Below, in pieces: positions 16,901-23,806 of a DNA stretch of 64,000 nucleotides. The stretch is from Terriglobia bacterium (lineage in GTDB: Bacteria; Acidobacteriota; Terriglobia; Bryobacterales; Bryobacteraceae). How positions within the stretch are numbered: the stretch's first letter is position 1; every line of letters begins with the position of its first letter. Location of the stretch: positions 1 to 64,000 of the forward strand of contig JANYDS010000076.1 of assembly GCA_025363475.1 (NCBI GenBank). Reading direction: 5' to 3'. A program made the translations under genes and the position numbers. The notes under the pieces are model-generated. The model did no database searches. It saw only the letters and a program-made list of their open reading frames with translations, and was not told the origin of the DNA.

Positions 16901-17841
16901 CGCCGGTAACCCGGTGGGTGCTGGGACAGTCCGGTGATTTGGCGGCTGATTCGGGGCTTCCTCCTGCGCCCGTATTTGGTGTGGCGGTCTCTACCTCGCG
17001 AGGTGGAGTGGTCAATTTGGGGTCCATCGGGTTTTCGGGCCTTGCCAATACGACCGGAATTTCTGCGGGTACTTATGTTTTCTATTTCTACGATGAAATC
17101 AACGGACTAGCTCCTGGCGGGCTTGTTGCGCCTGGTACGGTAACCGCGTCCAGCTTGGCGCTGAGCAACGTTTATGCACCTGGAACGCTGCTGCAGGTCG
17201 ACCAGGAGATTGTTGAAATCCAGCACTTGAATGCGGACGGAACCTCTGCGGTGGCGCGCGGGCTGCACGGGTCGGATGCAGCGGGACACGCGGCTGAAGC
17301 CCCTGTATACCAACTTTCGGAAAAGGTGGTGATTGTCCCGTTCGTGAAGAAGTTCTTCGGCAGCGCTGCCAGTGGTGACTGGAAATATAGTCTGGAACTG
17401 CCAGGCGCACGGGTGGCGAGCGTCAAGCTTTTTATGACGAACGCGCTGGGTGCCGGCACGGCCACCATCAACTCTTACACCGCTACGATTGACTCCGGAC
17501 TGCGCACGCTGACGGGCGGGCAATACTCATTTCAGGTATCCGGTTACCTCGCGATTCAAACCGATGCGGCCCCGGCTGTTGTCGTGGATGCTCTGCGGCC
17601 TGTGAGGGATATCTACGGCATTTTACGCACGGCTTCCGCGGGCAATATTGTTCGGCTGGTGCTAAAACGCAATGAAGTCGCCTATGCCACGATTGAGTTC
17701 GCGGCAGGACACAAGACATCGGCGGTGGCAGCGGGCTTTGGGCTGACGCCCCTGCATCCTGGAGACTTGCTCTCTGTTGATGTTGTGGCTGTGGGAACGA
17801 TCAACCCGGGCAGTGATCTTACGCTTGTCATCCGACTCTGA
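13939..17841 (+). CDS. Tail-tip/hub protein, gpL-like N-terminus fused to gpJ-like hub
   Basis: A 1300-residue protein. ATG 13939 has AAGGAC just upstream, better than the TTG at 13918. Residues 1-260 resemble the lambda gpL / DUF2163 group: LFDCTLADGVVRYWSS, VVFRGLLNPPESI, then cysteines C156, C186, C208 and C215 followed by RFGG. In lambda gpL four such cysteines hold an Fe-S cluster. The central part (about 260-700) looks like a hub of the gpJ type, with RSENTFAVQ, RDGGASVKLW, ADEDDVDRCG and GLLPGDLITVTYP. From about 740 there is an Ig/FN3-like domain (NYFYAVSAVDGTG, FHVYRGTG), then further beta-rich domains. No NlpC/P60 peptidase is encoded. Likely the receptor-contacting tail tip. Confidence 0.7.
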   Translation: MLSPLTAKEQASPDTPVFLFDCTLADGVVRYWSSRSIAWEGRSYEGRVVRHSLFEAQLASDTQIGGAPRLTLDLANADSLLSEIEQQTGFKGGQLVVRVVFFNLVTGAAVTEDAVVFRGLLNPPESITESTLRLSAINRISMQRSVVPNVRVQRQCPWRFPSTAEQRAEAVTGGAARGKYSPFYRCGYSPDQTAGVGNLNGTVPYTSCSRSRSDCEQRGMFTIDSAARRTSRFGGIEYVPPTILVRGAGQKSFQLSAVQDNTASYNNFVPLVYGTQWHVPDVVFSRNDGNLTRMEVLLGMGEIDGIVTVLVNGIQIPLGVNGHNMTATGWYNLVSAGTREGNQDGNFGDSAGHLLGDPYGTMAYLSVVVPNRVNDGTSIPRIQVLLRGLKLWQFDPQGTLTGEAFSNNPAWVLLDVLMRCGYAKSEIDLSSFSLCAAYAAEPITVNDPVGGTVQIPRFECDFALKQSQTAGEIIRSICNSSSIYLVLNSRGLLEARSENTFAVQSSAPPDGTNAVNPFNGGWPMYEFDNSSMARGRDGGASVKLWKKGAKDTPNRLSVEFQDRFNQYQQDSMSLADEDDVDRCGQEVAARWSAAGISSFNQASRMLLLGLNRAISGNLFVEFETSVKALGLLPGDLITVTYPKENLVRRPFRIIKIAPGPSFRTAVITGQLHDDSWYSDVATGISGGLGRQTGRGSGLPAPVAGIVADDSGTLQLGIAEAEVGGNDGSANVELAVSFTRPSGESSALASPLLGLVPSVSSTGGTLKGHTNYFYAVSAVDGTGAEGPLSFVAQATTAAGSDTNAVLLQGIVLPVRGVRFHVYRGTGPQLLFRIASDQSGVPTFSDTGLSPQAILPSDAQYDHVNAYWRWELLPPTPAAIHAVNLVGNTILHLGPDQYKGSTVRITSGTGLGQERTVTGNTETTLEMSAAWTTVPDASSYFVIAENGWRFGAHGTTSPVTFTVPERIGTGVQVSVRAANSADAEAQYDLSPVTRWVLGQSGDLAADSGLPPAPVFGVAVSTSRGGVVNLGSIGFSGLANTTGISAGTYVFYFYDEINGLAPGGLVAPGTVTASSLALSNVYAPGTLLQVDQEIVEIQHLNADGTSAVARGLHGSDAAGHAAEAPVYQLSEKVVIVPFVKKFFGSAASGDWKYSLELPGARVASVKLFMTNALGAGTATINSYTATIDSGLRTLTGGQYSFQVSGYLAIQTDAAPAVVVDALRPVRDIYGILRTASAGNIVRLVLKRNEVAYATIEFAAGHKTSAVAAGFGLTPLHPGDLLSVDVVAVGTINPGSDLTLVIRL

Positions 17842-17853
17842 TTACACTGTGAG

Positions 17854-19086
17854 TTGCTGCTCGTTCAAAATGTGTCGAAGCTGTACAAGCTCTATAAGAA
17901 GCCATTTGACCGCATTCGCGAACTGAATCCCCTGCAAAAAACTCCGTTGCACACTGATTTCTGGGCGCTGCGCGATATTTCTTTCAGTGTGGAACGGGGC
18001 GAGGTGGTGAGTCTGGTTGGCCCCAACGGCTGCGGTAAGAGCACGCTGCTGCAAGTGATCAGCGGGATTTTGCAGCCGACCACGGGCAGAGTCGTAGCGC
18101 GCGGGCGGGTTGCGGCGCTGCTGGAACTGGGAGCGGGTTTCAATCCGGAGTTTTCCGGGTATGAAAACGTGTTTATCAATGGCGAGATTATGGGAATCAG
18201 CCGCGCTGAAATGGAGCGTAACCTTCCGCTGATTGAGGCATTTGCCGAGATTGGCGATTTTATGTCGAGGCCCGTGAAAGAGTATTCCAGCGGGATGTAC
18301 GTCCGGCTGGCTTTCTCAACGGCGATTCACGTGAATCCGGATATTCTGATTGTTGATGAAGCGCTGGCAGTCGGTGATGCGGTGTTCGCCAACCGATGTA
18401 TCCGGAAGTTTGAGGAATTGCGGGAGAAGAAGACCACCGTTTTATTTGTTTCGCATGACCTCGGCCTGGTCAAGCAGCTTTCCAACCGGGCTATCTTTCT
18501 GCTCAATGGAAAGATTGAAGCGCAGGGCGAACCGCGGCACGTTATCGACAAATATATAGGGGTTGTTCTGGAACGGCAGAAGGCTTTCGACACCCAGAAG
18601 GGCAGTCATCTTTCCGCATCGAACCGGCACGGGGATGGTTCCAGCGAAATTCTTGATGTGAACCTGATTAACGCAGCCGGCCTGGTCTGCGGTGTGGTTG
18701 AAAGCGGCGAAATGGTCACGATCCGCATCCGCACAGTATTTCGACGCCGCGTGGAACCGATGGTCGGCATTCTGATCCGCAATCGAATCGGGATGGAAGT
18801 TTACGGCACTAACACTCAGATTGAACAAACAGAGCTTGGTCATTTTGAGGCGGGCGAGGAACTGGCAATCGATTTTAAATTTGCCTGCTGGCTCACGCCG
18901 CAGCACTACACGGTAACCGTGGCCACTCAATATACAGACGGTTCCAGCCATGACTGGCTCGATGACGTGATTTCTTTCGAGGTGATCTCGAGCCGGCAAG
19001 CAGCAGGTGTGGTTGATCTTCGTGCGGCTATTCAATGGCAGAAGCTGGCACCCGGTGAAATCAGTGAAATCGCAGATATCCCTTAA
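17854..19086 (+). CDS. wzt: Wzt-like O-antigen/polysaccharide ABC transporter ATPase
   Basis: The 410-residue protein has an N-terminal nucleotide-binding domain with Walker A GPNGCGKST (56-64), signature YSSGM near 147 and Walker B ILIVDEALAVGD, then the His switch FVSHD. From about residue 255 a second, beta-rich domain follows (VVESGEMVTIRIRTVF, AGEELAIDFKFACWL), as in Wzt proteins that recognise the glycan end cap. This would energise export of lipid-linked polysaccharide with a Wzm permease. No Wzm gene or glycan cluster is adjacent. The TTG start at 17854 lies only 12 bases after the tail-tip gene, without an intervening terminator. Confidence 0.75.
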   Translation: MLLVQNVSKLYKLYKKPFDRIRELNPLQKTPLHTDFWALRDISFSVERGEVVSLVGPNGCGKSTLLQVISGILQPTTGRVVARGRVAALLELGAGFNPEFSGYENVFINGEIMGISRAEMERNLPLIEAFAEIGDFMSRPVKEYSSGMYVRLAFSTAIHVNPDILIVDEALAVGDAVFANRCIRKFEELREKKTTVLFVSHDLGLVKQLSNRAIFLLNGKIEAQGEPRHVIDKYIGVVLERQKAFDTQKGSHLSASNRHGDGSSEILDVNLINAAGLVCGVVESGEMVTIRIRTVFRRRVEPMVGILIRNRIGMEVYGTNTQIEQTELGHFEAGEELAIDFKFACWLTPQHYTVTVATQYTDGSSHDWLDDVISFEVISSRQAAGVVDLRAAIQWQKLAPGEISEIADIP

Positions 19087-19375
19087 GGTGCGTGCCGGGG
19101 CTGGGAAGACGCAGTTTATGGGCGCCTGCGGCGAGGCCTGGAAGCTCCAGGTAGCAGCCCCGCCGGTGGACGGTAAAGCGAACGAAGCCATCGTCAAATA
19201 CCTCTCAAAACTCCTGCATGTCCCCTCTACATCCATGAGGATTGTGACTGGTCAGGCGGCATCCCTCAAGCTCATCGAAATCGACGGAATTGATGCCGAA
19301 ACGCTCCACCGCGTTATTCTCGAAGCGAATGGACCTCGCAAGAATTCAGGAATCGCTTCGCCGCCAGAAGATTGA
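19064..19375 (+). CDS. DUF167 / YggU-family protein
   Basis: A protein of about 103 residues with the family hallmark APPVDGKANEAIVKYLSKLL in the middle, preceded by SLKVRAGAGKTQF. The fold is a small alpha/beta domain of unknown biochemical role. Two in-frame GTG codons (19055 and 19064) are possible starts, both inside the Wzt gene. The 3' end overlaps the next gene by 47 bases. The tight packing implies cotranscription with wzt and the peptidase gene. Confidence 0.8.
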   Translation: MKSQISLKVRAGAGKTQFMGACGEAWKLQVAAPPVDGKANEAIVKYLSKLLHVPSTSMRIVTGQAASLKLIEIDGIDAETLHRVILEANGPRKNSGIASPPED

Positions 19376-20489
19376 CGTCTGGCTTTTCTTCGACCATCAT
19401 GGCCGTGATCCTCTCGCCTACAAAGTACTCGGTTTACCCCAGCCAAGCCACGTAACCAGACGCTGGTATTACGCGATTCCGGCTGAGGGAGAGCCTGTCG
19501 GTCTGGTTCATCGCATCGAAGCCGGCGTTATTGGCACAGTGCCCGGCGAAAAGCTGAAATACTCCACGTGGCAAGAGCAGAACGCAGGAATTGCACGCCT
19601 TATCGGCAAGGCGAAACGCGTTGCCATGCAATATTCACCGCGCTGCGCGGTACCTTACGTTTCGATGGTTGATGCCGGGACGATCGAACTGGTGCGCGAA
19701 CTCGGAGTCGAGGTTGTCACATCCGCTGAACTGATTCAGGAATTCGAAGCATGCCTTTCCGAAGCCCAGTTCACAACTCACAAAGAAGCCGGTGTTGTGA
19801 TGGATCGGTTGCGCGCGGGCGCTTTCCGTCTGATCGGAGAGCGGGTCGGCAACATCGATGAACTCACGGTGCGCGACTGGCTGCGAGACCAGTATCGCGT
19901 AAATGGCCTGATTACTGACGCAGGTCCAATTGTTGGTGTGAATGCCAATGCCGGCAATCCCCATTACGATCCGACTCCGGCGACTAACCAGCCGATAAAA
20001 CGCGGCGATTTTGTACTGATTGACATGTGGGCGAAGTTTGACCGCCCCGACGCCGTTTACTACGACATCACCTGGACCGGAAACTGCGGTGCCCCCTCAG
20101 CCCGAGTGCAGAAGGTGTTCGAGACAGTCCGGGACGCCCGGGACCGCGCCATCGAAGCTGCCGCCAGTGCAGTGGCGGCCCGTCGCGATATTCGAGGCTT
20201 TGAAGTTGATGACGCCGCGCGGAATCATATTCGCAACAGCGGATACGGCGAATTTTTCGTCCATCGGACCGGCCATTCGATAGGCACTGAAGTGCACGGC
20301 GCGGGAGCGAATATGGATAACTTCGAAACCCACGACGAACGTCGCCTGCTGCCCGGTTCTCTATTTTCAATCGAGCCTGGAATCTATCTGGAAGACTTCG
20401 GAGTCCGTTCGGAAGTCAACATGTTCGTCAGCGCTGACTGCGCAGTTACGACTGGCGAGGTGCAGCGCGATCTGGTGCGGATCGGATAA
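19329..20489 (+). CDS. M24-family metallopeptidase (Xaa-Pro aminopeptidase-like)
   Basis: A 386-residue cytosolic protein with the creatinase N-terminal-like domain to about residue 150 and the pita-bread catalytic domain after that. Metal ligands expected for M24 enzymes are visible: Asp in VLIDMWAKF, Asp in YYDITWTG, His in HRTGHSIG, Glu in SIEPGIY and Glu in VRSEVNMF. It would remove N-terminal residues ahead of proline or act on related substrates. ATG 19329 gives a natural start (MDLARIQESL). Its 3' end overlaps the convergent glycosylase gene by 44 bases. Confidence 0.85.
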   Translation: MDLARIQESLRRQKIDVWLFFDHHGRDPLAYKVLGLPQPSHVTRRWYYAIPAEGEPVGLVHRIEAGVIGTVPGEKLKYSTWQEQNAGIARLIGKAKRVAMQYSPRCAVPYVSMVDAGTIELVRELGVEVVTSAELIQEFEACLSEAQFTTHKEAGVVMDRLRAGAFRLIGERVGNIDELTVRDWLRDQYRVNGLITDAGPIVGVNANAGNPHYDPTPATNQPIKRGDFVLIDMWAKFDRPDAVYYDITWTGNCGAPSARVQKVFETVRDARDRAIEAAASAVAARRDIRGFEVDDAARNHIRNSGYGEFFVHRTGHSIGTEVHGAGANMDNFETHDERRLLPGSLFSIEPGIYLEDFGVRSEVNMFVSADCAVTTGEVQRDLVRIG

Positions 20490-21141
20490 TTTCCCGCGCC
20501 CGCAAGAAAACTTCATTCAGCATGGTCTGCGTCAGCTTGCCTGTTGAAGTATTCTGCTGGCTCGGGTGAAATGAACAGAGCAGGGCAGGCGCAAGCTGAT
20601 GCAGGAAATTATGGCCGAACTCATGCGCAGACACCCGTTCGCCGCGCACCCGAAGATACGATTCAAACGCAACGCGGCCCAGCGCCACCACCACCTTCAC
20701 CTCCGGCATCAGTGCCAGTTCCCGCTCAAGAAAAGGGCGACAATTCCGCAACTCTTCCGGTTCAGGCTTGTTCCCGGGCGGAGCACAGTGCCCTGCAGCG
20801 GTGATCCACGCATCCGTCAAGACCAGCCCGTCATCGCGGCTGCTGCTTTCCGGTTGCGACGCAAAACCAGCTTCGAACAGCGCCCGATATAGAAAATGAC
20901 CTGACCGGTCTCCGGTAAACATGCGCCCGGTACGATTCGCCCCATGGGCCCCCGGAGCGAGGCCAACGATCAGCAAACGGGCCGCCGGATCGCCAAAAGA
21001 AGGCACCGGCTTACCCCAATAATCCCAATCGAGGTAGGCCCGGCGCTTCGTCAGTGCTACCTCCAAACAATGGGTTCGAAGGCGCGGACATCGCTCGCAG
21101 GCGACAATTTCTTCGTTCAACAGGCTCATTCTGGTGCTCAA
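20446..21141 (-). CDS. Family-5 uracil-DNA glycosylase (UdgB-type)
   Basis: The 231-residue protein has motif A GLAPGAHGANRTG (about 60-72) followed by MFTGD, and motif B HPSQQNTSTGKLT near the C-terminus. Both are characteristic of family-5 (UdgB) enzymes, which excise uracil and some other deaminated bases from DNA. Four cysteines, C15 and C18 at the N-terminus plus C119 and C134, fit the 4Fe-4S site of this superfamily. The catalytic Asp of other UDG families is replaced by Ala in motif A (LAPGA), as is usual for family 5. Start 21141; ATG 21129 is also possible. Confidence 0.9.
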   Translation of the reverse strand: MSTRMSLLNEEIVACERCPRLRTHCLEVALTKRRAYLDWDYWGKPVPSFGDPAARLLIVGLAPGAHGANRTGRMFTGDRSGHFLYRALFEAGFASQPESSSRDDGLVLTDAWITAAGHCAPPGNKPEPEELRNCRPFLERELALMPEVKVVVALGRVAFESYLRVRGERVSAHEFGHNFLHQLAPALLCSFHPSQQNTSTGKLTQTMLNEVFLRAREIIRSAPDRAAPRQS

Positions 21142-21165
21142 CCACCGAAAAGTAACACAAATGCA

Positions 21166-21193
21166 TTGACCTTGGCGTCACAAACAGTACAAA
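21166..21193 (+). promoter_or_regulatory. Possible promoter for the PBP-like gene
   Basis: TTGACC at 21166-21171, a 16-base spacer and TACAAA at 21188-21193 lie in an A+T-rich gap about 70 bases upstream of the likely start. The -35 box is good, the -10 box is weak. Confidence 0.4.
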
Positions 21194-21264
21194 ATACAAA
21201 TACCCCGGTTGCTCCCCGGCAAATTGTTCAGCTATCGACAGGCTCCTCCGCGTCAAACATATTG

Positions 21265-22410
21265 ATGAAGGGGTACGTTTTGAATTCCAAACTTCTGATG
21301 CTCGTCGCGGCCGCTGGCCTTCTGGCGACTGTGTCTTCGGCTACGGCGAAGACACGTTCCAAAACCGTGCGTAAAAATGTTGCCGCTCTACCCAAAGCTG
21401 CGGCCCGGAAGAAGGTCGTCGCCCAGACATGGGACGAACCCACCTATAAGGACTCCACCAGTTCTGACCGCATCGATGGCGAAGATCTGGTCGTGCGCAA
21501 GGCAGCCGTTGATGCGCTTGGTCCGTTGAACGGTGCCGTCGTCGTGGTTGACCCGGGAACCGGTCGCGTCCTGACTATGGTCAATCAGCCCCTCGCGCTC
21601 AGCGGCGGCTTCCAGCCCTGTTCCACTATTAAGGTATCGGTGGCGCTCGCGGCGCTGCATGAAAACATGATTGCCCGCTTCAATCCGATCCGGCTCAATT
21701 TCAAAGGGTCGCCGGATCTCACGGACGCCCTTGCGTATTCCAATAACTACTACTTCGCCAACCTCGGTGTGAAGCTGGGCTACGAAAAGGTCAACTACTA
21801 TGCCCACCTGTTCGGCTACGGCGAAAAAGCCGGTTTGAACATTGAAGGCGAACATGCCGGGTATTTTCCGCCTGCGCCTCCGAAGAACGGCGGCATGGGC
21901 ATGCTCACCAGTTTCGGCGAAGAGATTTCCCAGACCCCGCTCGAACTGGCTGGTTTAATCAGCGCAGTTGCCAACGGCGGAACCCTTTACTGGCTGCAAT
22001 ACCCGCATTCACAGGCCGAGATTGAAACGTTTCAGCCTCAGGTGAAACGCAATCTGAGCGATATCGCTCCGCATATCGAAAAGGTGAAACCGGGAATGCG
22101 CGGCGCTGTTGAGTTCGGCACTGCGCGACGTGCCAAGCAGGATGATGTAATCCTAGGCAAGACCGGCACGTGCAGTGAAGGCCGGACGCATTTGGGCTGG
22201 ATTGGGTCGTTCAACGAAAGCGGTGGGCGGAAACTGGTTGTTGTGGTGATGCTGACGGGCGGCAAGCCGTCCATCGGCTCTATGGCTTCCACGGTTGCGG
22301 GCGACGTTTACCGCAATCTGGCTTCGCAGAATTTCCTGAGAGCGTCCACACCACTGACCCCCACGGGTCTGCTGCCTGCCAGCCTGCTGGCCGGGCGCTC
22401 GATCAAATAA
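21265..22410 (+). CDS. Penicillin-binding transpeptidase-domain protein
   Basis: A protein of about 381 residues with an N-terminal signal or anchor (LLMLVAAAGLLATVSSATA) and a serine transpeptidase domain: S120-T-I-K123 as SxxK, S159-N-N161 as the SxN motif and KTG at 299-301. All three catalytic motifs are intact. There is no pedestal or glycosyltransferase domain, so it is a single-domain enzyme acting in the periplasm on peptidoglycan stem peptides. It may also be a beta-lactam-binding relative of class D type. A TTG start at 21280, with GAAGGGG upstream, is an alternative. Confidence 0.75.
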   Translation: MKGYVLNSKLLMLVAAAGLLATVSSATAKTRSKTVRKNVAALPKAAARKKVVAQTWDEPTYKDSTSSDRIDGEDLVVRKAAVDALGPLNGAVVVVDPGTGRVLTMVNQPLALSGGFQPCSTIKVSVALAALHENMIARFNPIRLNFKGSPDLTDALAYSNNYYFANLGVKLGYEKVNYYAHLFGYGEKAGLNIEGEHAGYFPPAPPKNGGMGMLTSFGEEISQTPLELAGLISAVANGGTLYWLQYPHSQAEIETFQPQVKRNLSDIAPHIEKVKPGMRGAVEFGTARRAKQDDVILGKTGTCSEGRTHLGWIGSFNESGGRKLVVVVMLTGGKPSIGSMASTVAGDVYRNLASQNFLRASTPLTPTGLLPASLLAGRSIK

Positions 22411-23085
22411 TCAGAGCAGCGGTTTCAAGTACTGCATCACGGTGCGGGCGACGATCTCTGCGCCTTCTGCAGTCGGATGAATTCCATCCGCTTGCATCAG
22501 GGCCGGGTTGCCGCCCACGCCATCCAGCAGAAACGGAATGAGCGTGGCTTTGTATCTCTTCGCCAGACTCTGGTAAACCTTTTCGAACGACTGAATATAT
22601 TCAGGGCCGTAGTTCCGGGGCAGACTCATCCCGGCGATCACTACCTTGGCGCCTGATTTCTGAATAGCCTCAATGATCTCGGCCAGGTTCTTCTCCGTGG
22701 TTGTGACCGGCAGGCCGCGTAAACCATCGTTGCCGCCAAATTCCACGATCACGATCTTCGGATTCACGGCGAGAACGGTTGCGAGGCGCACTACGCCATC
22801 AGTGGTTGTATCGCCGCTCACGCCCATGTTCACGACCTGCCACGACAATTTCGCCCCATCAATTAAACGCTGAACGTCGTCAGGAAAGCTCTTGCCTGGT
22901 TCCAGACCGTAACCGGCTGAAAGACTATCGCCGAACGCAACAACCACCGGCCTCGTATCTTCAACTACAGCAGCCGGCTTCGGCCCTTCAGCCGTCTGAA
23001 CTGGCGGAGGTGCCTTACCGCCACCACAAGCACTCAAAAACACTGCAACGATTGCACAAAGAATAAATCGGGGACTCACTGACAT
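22411..23085 (-). CDS. tesA: TesA-like SGNH lipase/arylesterase, lipoprotein
   Basis: A 224-residue SGNH hydrolase with block I FGDSLSAGYG (catalytic S54), block III FGGND (N119) and block V DGIHPTAEG (D200, H203). It would hydrolyse thioesters, short esters or lysophospholipids in the envelope. The N-terminus has a lipobox LSAC (Cys20) after a hydrophobic stretch, so the mature protein is predicted to be lipid-anchored, unlike the soluble periplasmic E. coli enzyme. It is divergent from the ybbA-like gene, the same neighbourhood as in E. coli. The two start codons are only four bases apart. Confidence 0.88.
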   Translation of the reverse strand: MSVSPRFILCAIVAVFLSACGGGKAPPPVQTAEGPKPAAVVEDTRPVVVAFGDSLSAGYGLEPGKSFPDDVQRLIDGAKLSWQVVNMGVSGDTTTDGVVRLATVLAVNPKIVIVEFGGNDGLRGLPVTTTEKNLAEIIEAIQKSGAKVVIAGMSLPRNYGPEYIQSFEKVYQSLAKRYKATLIPFLLDGVGGNPALMQADGIHPTAEGAEIVARTVMQYLKPLL

Positions 23086-23089
23086 AATC

Positions 23090-23806
23090 ATGACAGACAG
23101 CAAAACAGAGGAGTCTCTCATTTCCCGACCCATCATCGAAATCATTGGTCTGACGCGCAGTATCCAGACCGGAAGCCATACCGTAGAGATCCTGCGGGGC
23201 ATCGACATCGCCATTCCTCAGGGCCAGTTCGTGGCCATTATGGGGCCATCCGGCAGTGGCAAAAGTACACTGCTCGGGTTGCTGGCGGGCCTCGACAACG
23301 CGACGAAGGGCCAGATTTTGCTGGATGGTGTGGATATCACCGGCCTGACTGAAGACCAGATGGCAGAAGTTCGCGGGCGCAAAATCGGCTTCGTTTTCCA
23401 GTCATTTCAGCTCATTCCCACGCTTACAGCAGAAGAGAATGTTCTGCTGCCTGCGGAGCTTGCCGGTGCCGGTCCGGAAGTGACCCGGCGTGCCAAAGAA
23501 CTACTCACCCGCGTGGGTCTGGCGGACCGGCTTGACCACTATCCGGTTCAGCTCTCAGGGGGTGAACAGCAGCGCGTGGCACTGGCCCGCGCATTTATCA
23601 CCAAGCCGCCCATCCTTTACGCCGATGAACCAACGGGCAATCTTGACGGCAAGAACGGAGCGCAAATTCTCGAACTGCTGCTGGAAATGAACCAACGTGA
23701 AGGGGCGACTCTGGTGATGGTGACGCATGATCCGGAGCTCGCCAAACATGCCGACCGCATCATTACTCTGCGCGATGGTCTGGTTGTGAGTGATGAATCA
23801 GTATAA
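23090..23806 (+). CDS. ybbA: YbbA-like ABC transporter ATPase (MacB/LolD type)
   Basis: A 238-residue nucleotide-binding protein with Walker A GPSGSGKST (52-60), Q-loop in GFVFQSF, signature LSGGEQQR, Walker B ILYADEPTGNLD and switch VMVTHD. It belongs to the LolD/MacB group, which powers membrane-embedded extractors rather than classical transport. The downstream permease overlaps its end. No Shine-Dalgarno site precedes the ATG, and the start nearly touches the divergent tesA start. Confidence 0.88.
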   Translation: MTDSKTEESLISRPIIEIIGLTRSIQTGSHTVEILRGIDIAIPQGQFVAIMGPSGSGKSTLLGLLAGLDNATKGQILLDGVDITGLTEDQMAEVRGRKIGFVFQSFQLIPTLTAEENVLLPAELAGAGPEVTRRAKELLTRVGLADRLDHYPVQLSGGEQQRVALARAFITKPPILYADEPTGNLDGKNGAQILELLLEMNQREGATLVMVTHDPELAKHADRIITLRDGLVVSDESV

